Below are positions 1 through 15,000 of a stretch of DNA of 64,000 bases, in pieces. The first letter of the stretch is position 1; the number at the start of each line of letters is the position of its first letter. Source of the stretch: Micrasema longulum (lineage: Eukaryota; Arthropoda; Insecta; Trichoptera; Brachycentridae); the NCBI GenBank assembly GCA_022494885.1, contig JAGVSM010001307.1, positions 1-64,000 on the forward strand. The letters are read 5' to 3'. The notes below the pieces were generated by a model. The model was given only the letters and a program-made list of their open reading frames with translations, was not told where the DNA came from and searched no databases. Made by a program: the position numbers and the translations under genes.

Positions 1-3000
1 TCCACTCCTCCCGGTCGCCAGTAACGGGATGCTGTCTGGAGCAGAGCACGCGCCACATAGTCCATCAGGTAACCTAACCCCTATATCCGCCTAACCCAGC
101 CTCTGTACTGTCTCTACTGCTGGTTGCCAGACCTGGGATTGAATCCTATCAGTTATGTGCGATAATATCAAAATTTCAACAACGCTCTCCTGTCAGAAGT
201 GCAAAACTGTAAGAGTGAAGTGATGTTTAGGAAAATACTGAAAACCCACTTGTTATCTTGATCATTCTGATAAACTCTTCCCAGTCAATAAGATTTATAC
301 ATTAAGCTCCTCACTTATAATAATAATAATACTGATCTTGTGATGAAATTTATATAGTTTTAATGATTTTTCTTATGTATGGCGCCTCAGTTCTTATCAT
401 GAAACTCCTTCGTTTCGTAAGTTCCTTCGTTTCGTATGTATTGGTAACGAGAGTGAAATACAGTTTTGATTGTGTTAGAGTGAGACGGATATATGAAATA
501 TAAACACTTACGATACGAAGGAGTTACATGTTAAGGGATCTGTCCAAGCTATCCATAATAAACAAATGTTAGCAAAATTTCCCAGGAGTTGCGAAAATAA
601 GTCTGATTGCAAATATGATTGTTATGCCGTGTTTTGTCTTTGTTCCTTGCGACAAATATGTGATATTTACATTGTCAGTTTTCTGCCAATTCCACTCGGT
701 GATTACATTCTCTTCAATCTAGTATAAACGTAATATGTAATGTTTTTTTTTTTCATTGGTCTGCAGTGCAGTTGCACTTGTTCGCATTTATCTTGTAATA
801 ATTGAAAAAATCTCTTAATCTTTCATTCAAAAACAATATGTGTTTGCGTCTACATTCAAGGCAAACAGAAGAAATGAGGGTATTGGGAGCAAACTTAGAA
901 ATCTCCAAAAACGGAAAATTAGTTATTAATAAAAACCTACCTACCTAAATAATAGTGTTATTCAAAACCGTCTCTAAATCTTGCAAAAACAGATTTCAAT
1001 TTTACTTGACACCGCAACAGGCGAAGCATAATTAGATTCTCGTAATTCTTTTTTTCAACATTTTTCACAAATATCCCAGTAACTCCTTCAATGGAGATTT
1101 CTAAGTTTCCTTCCGTACCCTTGAACGTAGACACCGTCAATAGGCAGTTTTTTGTACTTTACACCCTCAACTTGTTAAAAGGTGGCACTTTTTACTTCTC
1201 AAAGCTAACTAGACTTTTCTTGTAAATATTCCATACGCAAAGGCAAGAAGTACACGTGAATTTGAAATGTTAAATGAATGCTATACTAAGTTTAGTGAAT
1301 GTAAGACACAGCGGAGGGAGTAGAATGTTGATGGTAGTGTTTGGTTCCAGATTCTGGCAGACCACAGATAATAGTGACACCGCGTAAAATGGCCGCCGCT
1401 GTAGAAGCCGCCATCGCCGGAAGCAGTAGGAATAACTCTACTGACCACACCCTACAACTCTCCACTTCATTTAATTTCTCTGATCTCGTCCTACCAAGTG
1501 AGAGTTTAATACTAACAGCTGTTCTTTGCCCTTAGTTGTGTATAAAAACAGTTATTGTCAGACCAAAATAATATTTGTGTTCCTACGGCTTACCAAAATA
1601 TTCCTGCGCTAGAAAGGTGAGAGCGGTGAGTGGACCTCTGACCTATGATCCGGTGATAGTGACACCACATAAAAAAAAACATCCATATTTCCTCAACTCT
1701 TCCGTCTGTTGACTTTTGTGAAGGCACAAAGGCAGAATGGTGAATGTTACACCGTGTGTAGAGTGGCCACTTAAACCAGCCAATGACAGGTCATAAGCCC
1801 TGTAAATGCCTAGACTTCCATATTCCCTTCTCAAAAATGTGTTCCCTCTCTGCTGGATATAGATCTAGTTACAAACTAGATCTATATCCAGCCAGCCTGC
1901 AAACATTTGGACACACTCAAAACATTGTAAAATTTATTTCCCCCATAAAATAGACACTGTTGTGTTTTTTTTTCTTAATGAACGCATTACATTTATTTAT
2001 TTTTGACCATTAGATTTAAAATGTCCAATTACTATATCAGCCACCCCAGATATTTTGACTATTTTTATTTGAAACGTGTTCATTTACTTATTACCGACGA
2101 AGATATTTCAAATTTTCATATAAATATTAACATTTTTGTGGGAAAACATCAATTTTACTTTATAGACCACCATTGATTATTACTCTGTTGATTTTTCATT
2201 GTAATACCGGCCCCAGGTGCCAGTCTTTGGATTGAAAACAATATCTCTCTCATGGCCCAAAAAATTAAATATTTGGGTAAATCATAAGAACGCAAATATT
2301 TATATTTCCTTAAAAAAAAAAATGGTAAGATAACGTACTGACCACGACCATGAGGCGGCGGACTTGCTTTATATTCCTGTTCACTTTTTTTTGTAGGTAT
2401 GGTCTTAAGCTCAGAGTAATAATGTGTCACTGCTGTAGAGACAGCATTTCGCTTTTCGATTGATATTTCTAGAATGGTTTTTGTCCGTATGGGCGGCTCT
2501 ACAGCTGTGGTGTCTTATTGCTCGTAGGTTTAACGTCACTTATATTTTACAATTTTATTCGAGGATGAATATTTATTTTATTTTCTTTTATTTAGGAAAC
2601 ATACAGTACAGTTACAAAGTTTAATATTTTACACAATTAGACTTAATTCTAATGGACCAGTGAAGTTTCCATATTATAAAGCAATTATATGTAAGGTTAA
2701 TTATGAAAGTATAAAGAAGAGAAGGAAAAAGAAAAACATAAATGAAAGTTGTTTAAAAATTAAAATTTAAGTGAAAAAAAGATATTTTAAAGTTTGTAGT
2801 TTGTAGTGAGTATTTACCAATGGAAATAATATTAAAAATTAAGAATTGAAATAAAGAATGAAAAACATGCTCAGATGTAAAAATAAAATAAAATAGTAAT
2901 AACATTTTTAAAAAAAAAGGAAAAACATAAATATATACATATTTATTTTAAGGGATTCAAAGAAACGATGAGAAGAATCTTTAAGTGAAATATAAGACAG

Positions 3001-6000
3001 TCAATTTAGGTCAATTTAAAAAACATCTTCAAAATTAATGACACATTTTAGTAAGAGCAGCAATATTGTTTAATATGATTGAATTACATGAGATCGATTC
3101 CATTACATGTTTCTGAGCCTAGGTGGTATTGTCAAGAAACTAAAAGATTTTTCCTCACAATAACTGAAATGTTACCAAAAAATATATTTTTTATTCTATT
3201 TACTTAACATTTGCTGTTCAAACAAGCTTTGAATTAAATTCTTGCAAAAGAAGAGAAAAGAAAATACATTGACAAAAAAAAATACAAGAAACCTATTATT
3301 AGTAATTTTATGAATATATTTTTTTTAACAGAATCCTGGATTCAGACCAGGTTTTCATGAGTATGTTTTGCAAAACCACACTTTCTTTTCTCCCTCGTTC
3401 TTTAAATAATCTTTCTTAATAGGAAAATATCAGTTTTTTTTTTACAATTTTGAATTAATAAGGGTCTATGAAATCATCATCAACATTCCCTTTCCGCACC
3501 TAATAGTGCATAGGGCACTGCGTCGGTACACCAATCGTAGCGTATCTTAATCATTTTTGTTACATGAAGGGAAGATGATCAGTAAAAACACTTTAAAAAA
3601 AATTTGTCAACCATGTCGGGAATCGAACCCAAGACCTCTTGCGTGGTAGGCAAACGCGCTGACCACTATGCCACGAGGCCGACAAATATGTCTATAAAAT
3701 ACTGTAGAATAAAATAAAAAATCCCATTTATAATTTTGAATTCCCGTGAAAACTGTTCATTGCGTTGGCCACGCCCCTAATACGGCAGGATTTGGGTAAA
3801 TTTTGAACTTTGTATGTCACTGTTTAAATTTAAAAAGATTGTCGTCATGAATCTTGACGTCACAATCATATAATATCAATATCAAGGCCAAGCATGTTGC
3901 GTTTCGTAGGAACTTATTTTTTAATAATTTCTTTATTAAAGTAATGCATGAAAACATTTGTCCACAATAACCTTATTGATTTTGAAAATACAATTAATTT
4001 TTTTAAATCCTTTCATTTCTTTTTATCTGTATTCGTAGTATGTAATGACTACACTGATACATCTCGTACCGTGTCTTTAAAATTGAGGTCCAGAAATTGA
4101 ATAAGTCAATTAAGCATATCTAAAACGCATCATTGAATCGAACGAAGTATATAACATGTTTTATATTGTTTCAGGCACAAGTAGTTCAGTCCCGCCGATG
4201 GAAAACCAACGCAGTTCATCAGCATCAAGGAGTCCATCCAAAAGTGTAATTGTCAGAGCAGTAAGTGTGTTGTCACTGGTTAAACTTCTTAATTTCCATC
4301 CTTTCTTCTCTGCTTACACCCACGGTGAACCGCATGGTGGTTTGTTTCTTTCGACACTCGTTTTTGACCTGATATCACAGGTAAAAATCCTAAAAATGGA
4401 AATCAAACGATGAGAAGTCCACCTTGTAGTGTAGTACTTGAGGTCCTGAGTTCGATTCACTGGAAGGTCGACATTTGAAAGGTTGTTTTACGTTCAAATG
4501 AAACGTAATTACTAATACACTGCCCTATGCACCATTGGATCCAGGGCGGGGTATAATGATGATAATTTTCTCGGAGTATTCAGTTTCAATTTTATTTATT
4601 CATATATAAATATGTACTTTACAAAATAGGGATCTTGATTCATACATATAGAAATAATAAGAATAAAAAATCAGTTAAACAAATTATTTATAAAAATTAC
4701 ACATGGGTAAACATAATATCCTGAGAATAATAGGTTAAAAAAGTAAAAGAATCTTGTAGTGAAAAACTCCCTCAGAGACGTGAAAAATGACAATATCCAA
4801 AGTAATATTGTTCAACATAGAGATAGCCCTTCCAACAGGCATAACCATTGGCAGGTTGGTCCTGTATCTTAGAATGTGGAACAGTCCATGTTGATGCTGT
4901 CTAAGGTAATAACGCTCTACCGCTTATAGACCTGCTCATACGGACAAAAACCGTGCGTTACACGTCTGTTGTTATACCAATCACCAAACCAAAAATTTGG
5001 AACTCTTTTGTTCTATGCAAGCAAAATGACATATCTATTAGCAGGTTGCACATTTTTACTGAGGTAATTTTCATTTGTGCGAGTAATCCTTAAAGAAAAA
5101 TTACTTTTTTTACACTGTGATATGTGGTCCCGTAATATATAATAAAATCATCTACCTTCTAGTTTTAACTGTAGTTAGGTATGTTAAAAAGATAATATTA
5201 TTTCATTTTTTGGCATATGATTGTAATTTATTGTCCATAAAGATTAAAAATTTAAACAAACCATTTTTACTGAAATTCCTTTCTTAATTATTATCAATTT
5301 CTTTATGTTTTCATTTCTCCCCGCATTGAAAATTGACATGTTTTTATTTATTAGTTTAAACACTTATTTTTTTAGTGTCCATGAATATATAGACTCGATA
5401 TTTGGTGAATACTTAGGCTACAGGCCTTTTTGATAATAAATTACTCGCATATGCTGTGAGCACCGCATATTAGGGCTGTCGTAGGCACTCGCAGAAGTAT
5501 GTGAATGAGTTAATGAATTTTTTGTGTCTCTTGTTTAAAGGGAGATCTAATGGCACACACAGACCAGGAGATTTCCGCCCACGTCACAGTAGAGACCTCG
5601 GCCGGCCCCAGTGGGCCAGAACGGCCCTCTGTGCCCCTCCGCGACATACATCCCATTCCCAGGTATGTTGTTTCACCTAAGCTAATCTGTGGGTCTCTTC
5701 AGAACTTAAGATAAACCTCTTTTTGTACTAATAAACTGCATAAAAATTTTAACTCCGCTCATTTAATGTTGAAGACAATCATATGCGTTGTTGTTCTGCG
5801 ATCATGACAAATTGTTCTACGGTGATAGTCTACCTGTCTATCTCTGTGACAATGTTCTGTCCCACAAATTGCTTTTTACACATGGACAATGGTCGGATCT
5901 TGCAACAGAACAATATTGTATTGTCCACGTTTAAACAAAGCTTTAGGCTTGTAAACTAAAATTCTGATGCCTCAGAGCTCATCAAAGCTTTCCTTCAAAA

Positions 6001-9000
6001 TTTATAAAAAAATGCATATCATGTTTTGCCATCTTTTATCAGACTTATGCAGCATGCTCACCAGCAGTTATGACAAATACCAAGCAATATTTTTCACTTA
6101 GAATGTATGCTTTCATGCTTGTATTTAAGCTTGCAATCAATCCCTGTTTTATTTTCAGGCCTCAACCGTCGCTAGGGCAGTGGGTGTCGCACGACCTCAT
6201 GTTGGGTCGCTGGCGCCTGTCCTTCGACCTGTTTGGGCGCGTATTCACCGAGGACGTCGGGCTGGAGCCGGGCTCCGTGGTGTCCGAGTTGGGCGGCTTC
6301 CCCATCAAGGAGGCCAAGTTCAGAAGGGACATGGAAAAGCTACGCAACGCCCAACAGAGGGATCTCACCCTTCACAAGGTACCCACTTCTTTATTTCCTA
6401 ACACGATGCTGAAACACGTGTGTAAGAAGCGTAAGTATGTTGTCGGTAACAACATATGTTTTGAAACTAAAATAACCTTTTATATTATTGATTGGTAAGT
6501 AGTTTCCACTTTGTTAAGTGCCCTTGAGGTAGAATATTATGAAAATGGCGCTGTATAAATTATGCAATAATAGCAATGTACAAAAATTTGAATGAGCTTG
6601 AAAGGATACATGGGTATGCAGATTCTGTAGTTATGTTGTTGTTGCCAATCGACACACCTACACCTCTTACAATGAGGAAGTCCAGCCCTATGGGGTATTG
6701 GATATAAAAAATAAATGTTTTCTTACGCGCGGTAAAAATTAGAGCACTAAATTGTACTGCAGTTTCTTGTAAATGTATGAAAAATAATAATAACGAACCA
6801 CTGAACGTCACTAGTTCATATAAGATATAAGTCAACTAATGATAAGAGAGTTATAAAAGGTTTACGGTAAGTCGACGGACCAATCTGCTGAGTTGACCGA
6901 GAAGAAGCGGAAGAGTAATTTAATTTTTTTCAATACAAAACTTTTAAAAAATCGTAGCGCTGATAATACAATACATAATTTATTTATTTTTTAAATTCTG
7001 GGTTAGATTAATAGTATATAAACAAATAAAAAACAAGTGAACTTCCTCATTATCAACTGTCATCTCACTTGACAGATGGAGAGGGAGCGTAGCAAGCTGC
7101 TGACACAAACGTTTGCCGAGCTCAACTCCGCGTACAGCGGATACAACCGGCGCGCGCACGGGGCGCAACCTCCTCTGGCGGTCAACAGGGTCAAGGTCAC
7201 CTTTAAGGACGAGCCGGGAGAGGGTTCTGGGGTGGCCAGGTCCTTCTACACCAGTGTAGCCGAGGTAAGTGGAACTAACTTGATACATTAAGAAGTTAGT
7301 AAAGAATTCCTAATTGATGCGAATTCACCCTAGCTTCATCGGTACACTTAACTTTTCTATTATCCCTATTTACCTCGGTATGACGAAGCATGTTTTCAGG
7401 AAGGATAGGCTATCGTTGAAAAAAAATTAATGATAATATTTATTCTTCAACATTTCTTCCAAAGTGTTGCCATTTATTTACATACATTAGTTTATTGCAT
7501 ATTATTTGAGACATAAGTCCCAACTCCATGGGACTAAAAGTCATGTGTTGAGATGGGACGAGCAATTAGTTGACACAGACACATGAGTATATCACCACAA
7601 ATAATATAGAATCAGAAACACAAAAAATAATTTTAAAAAACATATATATGGCACATCAATATGGTAAAACAGTAAACCTCAAACATTCGGAAAATTGCAC
7701 ATTGCACCTAAGGGCGCGTGCGCATTATTTTAACTTTTTTTTTAACATTTTTTTTTTTTCACCACAACAGGCCAGGAGGCCTAATTACAGTGGTGAATTA
7801 TTATTATTATTATCATCTCAAACGTCATATGATCTGATGCATGCACTGTAACTGCTTCAAACTTAACCACTAGATGATGATGACTTGACTTTCGAAATTT
7901 ACTTTGCACTCATTGACAAGCTAAAATTTATTTATTCCTCCTTCGTATTTAAAATAAGCTTCTAAGATAAGATAAAAAGTAGCCATCTCAAAATGATTTG
8001 TAATTTCAATAAATTGGTATTAAATCAAAAAGTGCTCGGTTGAACATAATTTTCGTCACTTCCAGTGCATAGATATGTGTGCCGTGGGGCAGGTGGACAG
8101 TGGACTGGAGGATCTTAAATGAAGAAAGGTATTTGGTTCGTGACCCTCCTTGTAGAGTTAAAAACTGTATAATTATAGTCAGTATCTTATTTTAAGTATA
8201 AAATTTGCCTCAGGCCATCCTTGCTAACGAGAAGCTGCCCATGATGGAGCCGAGCGGCGGGAGCAGCAGCAGCGCGGGGGCGAGCGCGGGCACGCCGGGA
8301 GGCAGCGCTGGCAGCAGCGGTGGGCGCTACGGCGCCGGGGGCAGCGGGCGCGCGCATGCCAAGGAGACCGCCCGCCGGGTTGCGGCGCGACCCATCGGCC
8401 GTACAGCAGCAAGGTCAGATAGGTAATTTTATTTATTAATAACCCTCGGCAACATAACACTCCACTTAAGCAATAACTAGTGTAGCTGATATTTTTAATG
8501 TACAGTACAGTTCATATTTATGGATTCTATTTAATCATTTCAAAGATGGTGAGCAGTTATGTTCACACTAAAATATTTACGTTCCCTTATTTTACGCCAA
8601 AATGTTATTCTCATTTCTTTTCCATGTGTTTTTATACAGATCTGTGGCATTTAGGTAAAGAGGTACATGTCACTAAAATGGAGAAAATGGGTTAAGCCTT
8701 CCATACAATTTCCTAAACTCTCTGTGAATGGGGAAATTAAAAAATTAGAGTTGATACAATTAAAATTAAAGTTTATAAAATTGAAGTTTTCAAAATTAAC
8801 TTGTTTATTGACAAAAAAATAATCTTTTAGTTAGAGCGATACTGATAGAAAGCCCTTGTAAAAATGATTTTTGGGTATGTGGAGGGAGTGCTTTTACTGT
8901 TGGCTATAATATAATCTCAAATACTACGGTTTAAAATAATTATAAAAAATGTAAAATAATTTAATAAGAAACAGGTTGTGGTCCCGTGAGTAGTGTCGCG

Positions 9001-12000
9001 TAGACTCCGGATCTGTATGTGTCCGGATTTTTAATGACAAAATAAAATTGAAATATTTTTTTTAAAAGAAAAAATTATGTCATATTCCTACTTTTTAAGT
9101 TGATGTTTTAATCAGTAGCCCTTCTAAATTTCTTCATATGTTATTTTAAAGGCGGAGCCTGTCAGTAGATGCACGGCCCTACTCCCCCGGGTCACCCTTG
9201 TCCCTGGGAGGAGAGCCAGGTCCCGGGGGGCCCTCACAGCCCCCTGCCCCCCTGCACAACAACGAGCACCTCACCATACACCAGTCGCAGCTGGGAGAGA
9301 GACTATACCCCAAGGTAAGCATAATACATTAGTATAAATAATTGTGTAAGGTAGAGTCTTCAAAACAGACAGCCCTACATATTGAACATTTTTTTTTAAA
9401 TGGTCAAACCTGATATCTGATTGGTGGAGCGATGTTTCTGTCTCTGTAATTACATCCTTCGTCTTCCTCAATAATTTGCTAAGAGTTGGTATTTTTTTAT
9501 TTATTTATACAATAATTATTTACCTATATTCTTACAGATCTGAGAATAAGTAAATAGTCGGTTATTATCACGGGGTAATTACTACAACTAGGTAACTTCA
9601 AAATCAGCATATGTGAGTACCCACTCAAAACATGTTTTTTTGTCCTCCTCTATTAATACTACAAATAGACGAGTCATGCATTCAAATCATCACAGTATGT
9701 TATAAAATCACGACTTTCCTCATCCGAGTGTGTGTTTTTGGTGAGAAACTTAAAAATGCTGATTTCGAAGTTACCTAGTTGGAGTAATCACCCCACAATA
9801 TTACAACAAAGGTGGAGAACATTCTAAATAAGAAAATATGGAAGTCTAGGCATTTACTGGGATTATGATCTGTCATTGTCCACTTTACATGCCGTCCAAC
9901 ATTCACCATTTTTTGAAGATCCGTATTTCTTAAATTCTTCCATCTGTTGATTTTTGTGAAGTTAAAGAGCTGAAACCTTTATTGTGTGGTGAGATTCTGA
10001 TTGAATTATTTCCCCTGCCAGGCGATGCCTGGAAACATTTTTCAGTTTGTGAAATACAATCTTTGTCTAAAAAAACATTTGAACTAACTCAAAACATTGT
10101 TGTTGAACTGGGTTGATTACGCCATTCTTTGACAATTATTTTTCAATTAGGAATAATTAAGTTAACTTTTCTATGTAGTAATTGAAACACAAACAAATAT
10201 CCATGAAAATAAAGAAATCATTTATACAAATGAAAGTCTGACTGAAAATTGGAGCACGTTCCAATCACTAAATCTCCAGATGAAATCTTTCAACATTCAG
10301 TTTTGTTTTTGCGTATTCATTTGTACAAGTCTCATTGCGTTTGGTTTCCAGGTGCACATGATCCACCCAACGTTTGCCGGGAAGATCACCGGCATGCTAC
10401 TGGAACTGTCTCCCGCCCAACTGCTCATGCTGCTGGCCTCGGAGGACGCGCTCCGCCAGAAGGTGCGCGAGGCCATGGATCTCATAGTCATGCACCCCTC
10501 GGACGCCATATTAGGTGGGTAGAATTAAATATGTACTTCATTGTGTGCATCAATTAAAATTGCGATATATGAAATTGTAAATTTTAAAACAGTTTACTGA
10601 CAAAAAAAAACATTAAGATTTTGTATGAGTGAGACCAATAGGAAAACCCACGGTCTTTAAACAGTTTCTTTTTTTTAATTTATTTATTGAAATCTACAGT
10701 CAAATACAATAATATTGTATAAAATAATAGATAGAGACTTAAAATTATCTCAAACTTATAATTATCAATATGCGTAATGTGTCATAAATAAAGTTATATT
10801 GTACAAGAAAAGAATTTGTAAAACCATAAATAAAATGTTTGTACATATTTACCATTGTAAATTTAAAATAAAATGTAAAAATAATATTATATTTACTCAT
10901 CACTACTCACCCACGGTAACAATGCCCGCATGCTGTCGCTGATTTCCCTTTTGAATTTATTATTATTCAAGTTGAGGATATCACTCGCATTGGCTCCAAT
11001 AATATTATTGTATAGGTTGCATATTCTATAAATGCACGAATTTTTGCTGCATTAGTGTTTACATCGGTGCAGTACAATAATTTAGTGTGACAGGTATAGT
11101 TAAAAGGTACGTGGAAATTAATTAAACTTAGTAAATTGGGGCAGTCAGTAATACCATTTAAAAGCTTAAATAGGAACATTAAGTCAGCAATCTGTCGTCT
11201 ATTATCCAAAGAGTTTATTTGAAAATGTACTCTCGCTTCATTATAATTATTGAATTGGTAATTCTCTCTGTATGATAACATTTAATTAATTTATTTTGGA
11301 CTTTTTCTATTTTATATTTGTGGTTTCGGGTATGTGGAGGAATTACTTCCACTGCATCTACCGGTGTACTCAAACTAAGCTCCCATAAGCGGTTGTCATA
11401 AATGATTTATTCCTTAGAGATACTACCTTCATTGTATCTCTTCTCTGGACAACTTAGTTAAAATAACAACATAGCTTAGATGATAACTATCCTTCTCTTC
11501 CTATAATGTAATTTTTGTACTAGATTTGGACGTGTTTACGTTGTCGGAGCGTGGTGCAGGCCCTTCTGGAGTTCGCAAGGAGGAGAGCAACGCCACGCCC
11601 CCCGGGGACGAGGCGGCACCCCTGTTTTACGCGCCCGGTAAGCGCGGCTACTACAGCCCCCGCCAGGGGATCCCCACCCCGGAGAGGGTCAATGCCTTTA
11701 GGAACGTCGGCAGGTAAAATCCAGTTCTTAAAATATTATTGCAATCCTATTTATTATTATAATTATAGTAGATACATATCAGGCTTCCATTTTACATCAT
11801 GGATATGTTGTCACACATAATATTGTACAAAAAAAGTCTGTAAAGACGGTAGTACCACAAAGTTGGATAGATTTTATTTTATAAAAGTGTTTATTAAAAA
11901 AAATGTTTATTGTATCTTAATTTTATTTACTTTTTATGTTCTTTATTATCACTATAGGATTATTATAAATATTTTCATGCAATAGATAGATATTTTTGTG

Positions 12001-15000
12001 TCCTTTTATTTAACCATTTGTGAATATTTCCCATTTGACGTGAATAAATCAAATAAAGCAATAAAATCAATCATACTGAACATTATGGTGTGTTCCAGGG
12101 TAATAGGGCTGTGCCTGCTGCAGAACGAGCTGTGTCCCATGTTCCTGAACCGCCACGTCCTGAAGCTGCTCCTGGGGCGGCCCGTCCGCTTCCACGACAT
12201 GGCCTTCTTCGACCCCGTTGTGTACGAGAGCCTCCGCCAGCTCGTGCTGGACGCGGAGAAGCCTGAAGCGCACGCTTACTTCCAGGAACTAGATCTCAAT
12301 TTCAGGTAAGGATGTCATATATATATATATCCAAAGACTATAAATCAAAATCAACTCGACAATGTTTCATTCCTTGCTTACAATTTGAATGGTTAACATT
12401 CAAATCGGGTTTGTGTTTGAAATGCAATTATATGTCATTTTTACAGCTTACTTAACTGATAAAATCCTCCGAGGCTTTGTTTCAATGTTTTCACATTTGA
12501 AAACCCGCTTTTTCTTTATTTTTTTTAAAAATCTCTTTTGTATGTTTTCTGGTGAAAACCATTAATTGCATTTGCTAATATTTATTTTCGAAATCTCATC
12601 CATTGAAACAATTTAAAGAAACTACGATTGTTTCATGAGTATGTATCATGTCCAAATATGTTCAAAAGACTTTTGTCGAGTCAAAAATTAAAATAGATTT
12701 CAATGCATTTAGAAATATTTTTATCAATATACCGACAATATACATTGTCATCATTCCCTCATCACCAATCGCCGTATATTGTAGTAAAAAAAAACTTAAC
12801 CACAATATCTTAGCCCTTCAGACTAACCCTAAAAAAGGCATTTTTGAGGTAAAAATGAAGCATAAATGACGTCATTTTATAGGCTAAAGTCACCATGGTT
12901 ACTTACTCAGAAAAAAGTGTAAATCTTAATTATATTGCATTGTGAAAAGTGTGACTTCTAATAAAATCACTAAAGGCAGAACAAATTTGTTAACAGTTGA
13001 GGCAAATTTTTATCACTTTTAAATGACAGTTTTCTCCCCTAAAACGGTATTTGTTTTGTGTTTTAAGTATTTGTATAACAAAACATAAAAAATAAACATG
13101 TTAATAAATATTTATTTATATAAAACACATTCACAACAACAAAATGTAATAATTATTTGTAATACTTCCTTCCCGTTACTCTTTTGGGTTTTAATGTCCA
13201 GATTGTAACCGAGCCAAAGTCAGTGAACTAAGTTTTAGGCACCTTGCCACATTAAAAACCTTCTAGATATATGGAAATGTATCTGAAAGAAAATGTTTCC
13301 AATGGAATTTATAATAACTTTTTTAAGGAATTGTGTTGTTTCCATAAAACTTCCAAAACACAAATGCCTGTTCTTCCAGTTCTCCAAAATTTTGAATTGC
13401 AATTTGTCAAAGTGACTTTTTACCTTAATGGCGATGATATCATAGTTTTGAAAAGAAAAAAAAACAGGTGCAAGTCCAGAGAAGGGCAATTTAAATTATG
13501 GTTTCTCATATGAATAAAACATATGAGTACTGCTTAAGGGAACTTTGTTTGAGTTCACTGGAAGAGCGGAAGTGGCTGAAACATTTAATTTTTTTTTATT
13601 TTTTTTTATTTAAATCTTAAAGTAGGGCACACATATCATACATATTGTTATGTGTGTTCTAATAATAACATTGCAAATATATTTAATTTATAAATTGTTT
13701 ATCACATATGTCTTGACCATTATTTTAAATTTTGATATGTTTTTTTCTTCATAAATATTTTTTTCCATTTCGTAATACTTTTTAATTGCTTTAAATAAAA
13801 TTTAATTTTGTGACTTTGCCTTTTTCCTAAATGGAAGTCTAATTTTGTTCTTTTCTCTAGTATTGTGATCGTGTTCATGCTGGTTCCGATCAATTTTTTT
13901 CCAAAATTCTATTTTTTTATTAGAGTTTATAATTTTATGAACAAATATCATTGTATTGTAAAATATTCTTTGTTTATATGTTAATAATTTCATTTCATTT
14001 ACCATCGACTTTACCCTCGTGTATCTGTTTTTTTTCAAAATGATTCTAAAGGCTTTATTTTGTAATACAGTTAGTTTATCTATGTTTTCTTTGTTTGATA
14101 AAAATAAAATGCTACTACAGTAGTTAACATGTGGTTCAATAATGGCTTTGTAAATAGTTTTGCAAGAGTCCTTATCAATAAATCTTCTGATCCTTCCCAA
14201 AATTGATATTTTTTTTGCAATCTTATTTATTACCATCTTAGCGTTTTGGTGAAATGTAAGTTTTGAATCCAACATTACACCTAAATATTTAATTTCAGTG
14301 ACTTCATTAAGTTTTTCATTTTCTATTACAATTGATGGTGTAATTTCTGTTCTTTTGTTTCCTATATTCATATATTTAGTTTTGTTAACATTTAATTTTA
14401 ATTTATTAATTTTTAGCCACAGTGATACATTATTAAGATCATGATTTAGTCTGTCCATAATTGTTTTATAATTTTCTCCCGATAAATATGCAATATAAAT
14501 GTACCGAAATTAAAATCAATGTTCACTATGAATAATAACCGCCATCTCAGTGGTCTATTAAAATGAAACACTACCTCCTTCACAATCAACCCCAGGACGA
14601 AGAACTTCCTGTCAAATTAAATTGTGAAGCAATAGAAAAGCCTTTCCGAGAAAATAGAACTAATATTGACTCCTATATATATATATATGTTTGGCATACT
14701 AAATGGTATAATCGATGTGCCATCATTACTGGGCAGGTAAAACTCCATATTCCGACTTGAGTTGAGGAACAATGAAGTACTGTTCGTATAGTTAACTCAA
14801 GACAAGATCTGGACTTTTTTGGTTTAATTTTACGATTTAAACGAGCACTAAATAAACAGGCCATATCTTGTCTTGATGTCCCTTATGTTTGTCAATGCTT
14901 CTTTCTTATTTTTTAATGTTATTATCTATTCTTATATTGTAATATTATTACCCTATGAATTGTATAAATGGACAACGCCCGTAAATAAATAAATAAAGTG

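Larger units (their letters stand above)
1426..4174. other. hyd intron with repeat remnants
   Basis: This intron holds a fold-back element remnant (about 1680-1935), a short TIR-element derivative (2413-2523), a SINE-C tail fragment (about 2250-2290), a long A/T-rich stretch with no visible feature (2530-3470) and an antisense SINE-A copy (3472-3683). The rest shows nothing I can name. Confidence 0.6.

Noticed and set aside
1341..1535. Use of the whole 64-codon frame at 1341-1535 as an exon
   Set aside because: Phase and splice sites support only 1351-1425; the remainder after GTAGGA is intronic.
6180..6401. 73-codon alternative frame in hyd exon 5
   Set aside because: It overlaps the true exon in another frame and matches no protein pattern.
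8205..8460. Overlapping frames across the Gly/Ser-rich hyd exon
   Set aside because: GC-rich exons give open frames on both strands; only the frame that joins the neighbouring hyd exons in phase is kept.
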